Positions 6,997-7,571 of a stretch of DNA of 7,571 nt are shown piece after piece (positions within the stretch are counted from its first letter, which is position 1; each line of letters starts with the position of its first letter). The DNA is from an uncultured Zoogloea sp. (GTDB taxonomy: Bacteria; Pseudomonadota; Gammaproteobacteria; Burkholderiales; Rhodocyclaceae). The notes beneath the pieces were generated by a model, which was given only the letters and a program-made list of their open reading frames with translations, had not been told where the DNA came from and made no database searches. The stretch lies in assembly GCA_937967645.1 (NCBI GenBank), contig CALBTT010000143.1:1-7571 (forward strand), written 5' to 3'. Position numbers and translations under genes: made by a program.

Positions 6997-7082
6997 CGCA
7001 AATAGATGGAAAAAATCAAATTTCTAACATAGGATACCACGCGGGTGATAAAATTTCATCGTCCGGTTCGTCAACGCATTGA
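6997..7082. promoter_or_regulatory. Divergent AT-rich intergenic region with extended -10 and palindrome
   Basis: This stretch is distinctly AT-rich compared with its surroundings and lies between two divergent ribosome-binding sites. On the plus strand TGATAAAAT (7046-7054) is an extended -10 (TGN plus TAAAAT) with no good -35, giving a leader of roughly 35 bases to the ATG at 7095. GATAAAATTTCATC (7047-7060) is palindromic at 12 of 14 positions and overlaps this -10, so it may be an operator. On the minus strand a TTGACG (complement of 7069-7074) is a possible -35, but only weak -10 matches follow (TATCAC at 18 bases), so the promoter of the 480-residue gene is not fixed. Confidence 0.5.
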
Positions 7083-7094
7083 TAGGAGGTGGTT

Positions 7095-7376
7095 ATGGGC
7101 GATCTGTTCGGTCAGGTGGCGACCATCGTCCGTAACCCCAATGCCTATGCGGCGATGCCGGGCAGTGGGCCTCAAGGTCGGAAGTGCAAGGAGTGTGCGA
7201 ACTACGTGCGGCAGTATTCGCGCACGCAGCGGTCGTTTCCCAAGTGTGGGATGGTGAAGTCCACCAGCGGGAAGGGCACCGACATCCTCGCGAACTCACC
7301 GGCCTGCCACTGGTTCGCAGAGGCCGCAGAGTCGGCCCAAAAAAAGAACGGCACCACGCGGGTGCCGTCAAGATGA
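7095..7376 (+). CDS. Small four-cysteine protein, probable metal-binding
   Basis: 93 residues starting MGDLFGQVATIVRNPNAYAA. Cys31, Cys34, Cys51 and Cys71 form C-x2-C-x16-C-x19-C, with His72 next to the last, as expected for a zinc ribbon or similar structural metal site. Small proteins of this look occur on phages and mobile elements, usually without assigned function. The ATG at 7095 is chosen because TAGGAGGT (7083-7090) precedes it; a GTG at 7089 lies inside that site. The C-terminus after residue 74 is polar and lacks obvious structure. Near the 3' end an A_AAA_AAG heptamer (7340-7346) is followed by a hairpin, so some ribosomes may shift to -1 and continue into the next reading frame. 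The stop TGA also overlaps an in-frame ATG of that downstream frame (ATGA at 7373-7376). Confidence 0.83.
   Translation: MGDLFGQVATIVRNPNAYAAMPGSGPQGRKCKECANYVRQYSRTQRSFPKCGMVKSTSGKGTDILANSPACHWFAEAAESAQKKNGTTRVPSR
7348..7368 (-). terminator. Hairpin with T-run on the minus strand, inside a plus-strand gene
   Basis: ACGGCACC (7348-7355) pairs with GGTGCCGT (7361-7368) around a five-base loop. Read on the minus strand the eight-base stem is followed by TC and seven Ts (complement of 7339-7345), a textbook intrinsic terminator. On the plus strand the A-run comes first and no T-run follows, so it would not terminate there. No minus-strand gene is visible to its right before the contig ends; the transcript it would stop is unknown. 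The same elements can be read as a frameshift signal on the plus strand. Confidence 0.55.
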
Positions 7377-7393
7377 AAGGTAAAAGCAGCCTC

Positions 7394-7451
7394 AAGCCAA
7401 CAGGCCATGAAACTGTCTCCCGATTTTACAACAGACAGGGCTTGTTGGCTT
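7394..7451. repeat. Long inverted repeat upstream of the last ribosome-binding site
   Basis: AAGCCAACAGGCC (7394-7406) pairs with GGCTTGTTGGCTT (7439-7451), 13 pairs with one G-U. Inside it CTGTCT (7413-7418) pairs with AGACAG (7433-7438), stacked directly on the outer stem on the 3' side, with a six-base bulge (ATGAAA) on the 5' side and a 14-base loop. CCTTTTCTC follows, then AGGAGG at 7461. It could act as a terminator or attenuator, or as a leader structure controlling the next gene. Confidence 0.65.
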
Positions 7452-7471
7452 CCTTTTCTCAGGAGGAAGCC

Positions 7472-7525
7472 GTGAGCAGCTTGTGCAATCGCTGCATGAA
7501 TGCACGTCCGCCGATCAAGGGTTCT
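7472..7525 (+). CDS. Start of a CxxC-containing protein, cut by the contig end
   Basis: A GTG at 7472 stands five bases after AGGAGG (7461-7466) and opens a frame reading MSSLCNRCMNARPPIKGS before the adapter begins at 7526. CNRC suggests the first half of a zinc-binding knuckle. Only 18 codons are available. The same frame is open back to an ATG at 7373 that overlaps the preceding stop (ATGA), which would give 51 codons. I prefer the GTG because its ribosome-binding site is excellent, the ATG has none, and 7377-7460 has lower GC at third positions and a large hairpin. The longer form, or fusion to the preceding gene by frameshifting, remains possible. The residues after Ser18 in an automatic translation are adapter. 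Confidence 0.55.
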
Positions 7526-7571
7526 AGATCGGAAGAGCACACGTCTGAACTCCAGTCACGAATCACCATCT
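7526..7571. other. Untrimmed Illumina TruSeq adapter with index (artefact)
   Basis: AGATCGGAAGAGC begins at 7526; the 34-base adapter runs to 7559, followed by the index GAATCACC (7560-7567) and four bases of the P7 arm. It is the exact reverse complement of bases 3-48, so the window ends look like a terminal inverted repeat but are library sequence. Confidence 0.98.

Noticed and set aside
7202..7540. 112-codon minus-strand frame at the right end
   Set aside because: Its start MLFRS is adapter. The rest is opposite the cysteine gene and contains the minus-strand terminator.
1..7571. 46-base terminal inverted repeats, as of a transposon or linear plasmid
   Set aside because: The repeats are exact TruSeq adapter with an index and so come from library preparation.

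Overview
This is a GC-rich assembly contig of about 7.5 kb. Both ends are Illumina TruSeq adapter carrying the same 8-base index, so the biological sequence runs only from 49 to 7525 and both outermost genes are cut. The gene content (a DotA/TraY-type conjugation protein, a zeta-like toxin module and several unrecognised accessory genes) points to a conjugative plasmid or integrative conjugative element with an I-type (Dot/Icm-like) type IV secretion system. The host is probably a high-GC proteobacterium of the beta or gamma class. That host assignment is inference from composition and family.

Layout. (1) 49-3024, plus strand: a DotA/TraY-family membrane protein without its N-terminus, with a roughly 330-residue Gly/Ala/Pro-rich tail. 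(2) 3048-3076: a strong hairpin with an A-run on one side and a T-run on the other, serving as terminator for both converging transcripts. (3) 3091-4803, minus strand: a three-gene unit. It comprises a 275-residue protein with twelve glycines at strict four-residue spacing followed by a long coiled coil, then a 68-residue putative antitoxin, then a 222-residue zeta-like P-loop kinase whose start overlaps the antitoxin stop (ATGA). The unit has its own near-consensus sigma-70 promoter (TTGACA, 17-base spacer, TATATT), with an inverted repeat over the -35 box. (4) 4909-6983, minus strand: two genes of unrecognised function (207 and 480 residues) separated by 8 bases, the larger beginning with TTG behind a strong ribosome-binding site. 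(5) 6984-7094: an AT-rich divergent intergenic region with an extended -10 and a near-palindrome over it. (6) 7095-7525, plus strand: a 93-residue four-cysteine protein and the start of a second CxxC protein cut by the contig end.

The best candidates for something undescribed are the three-gene toxin unit with its GX3-repeat coiled-coil protein, and the end of the small cysteine gene. There an A_AAA_AAG heptamer sits directly before a hairpin, and a -1 shift would join it to the downstream CxxC frame. The ordinary conjugation gene and the accessory genes are separated by the bidirectional terminator, as expected for cargo next to a transfer region.
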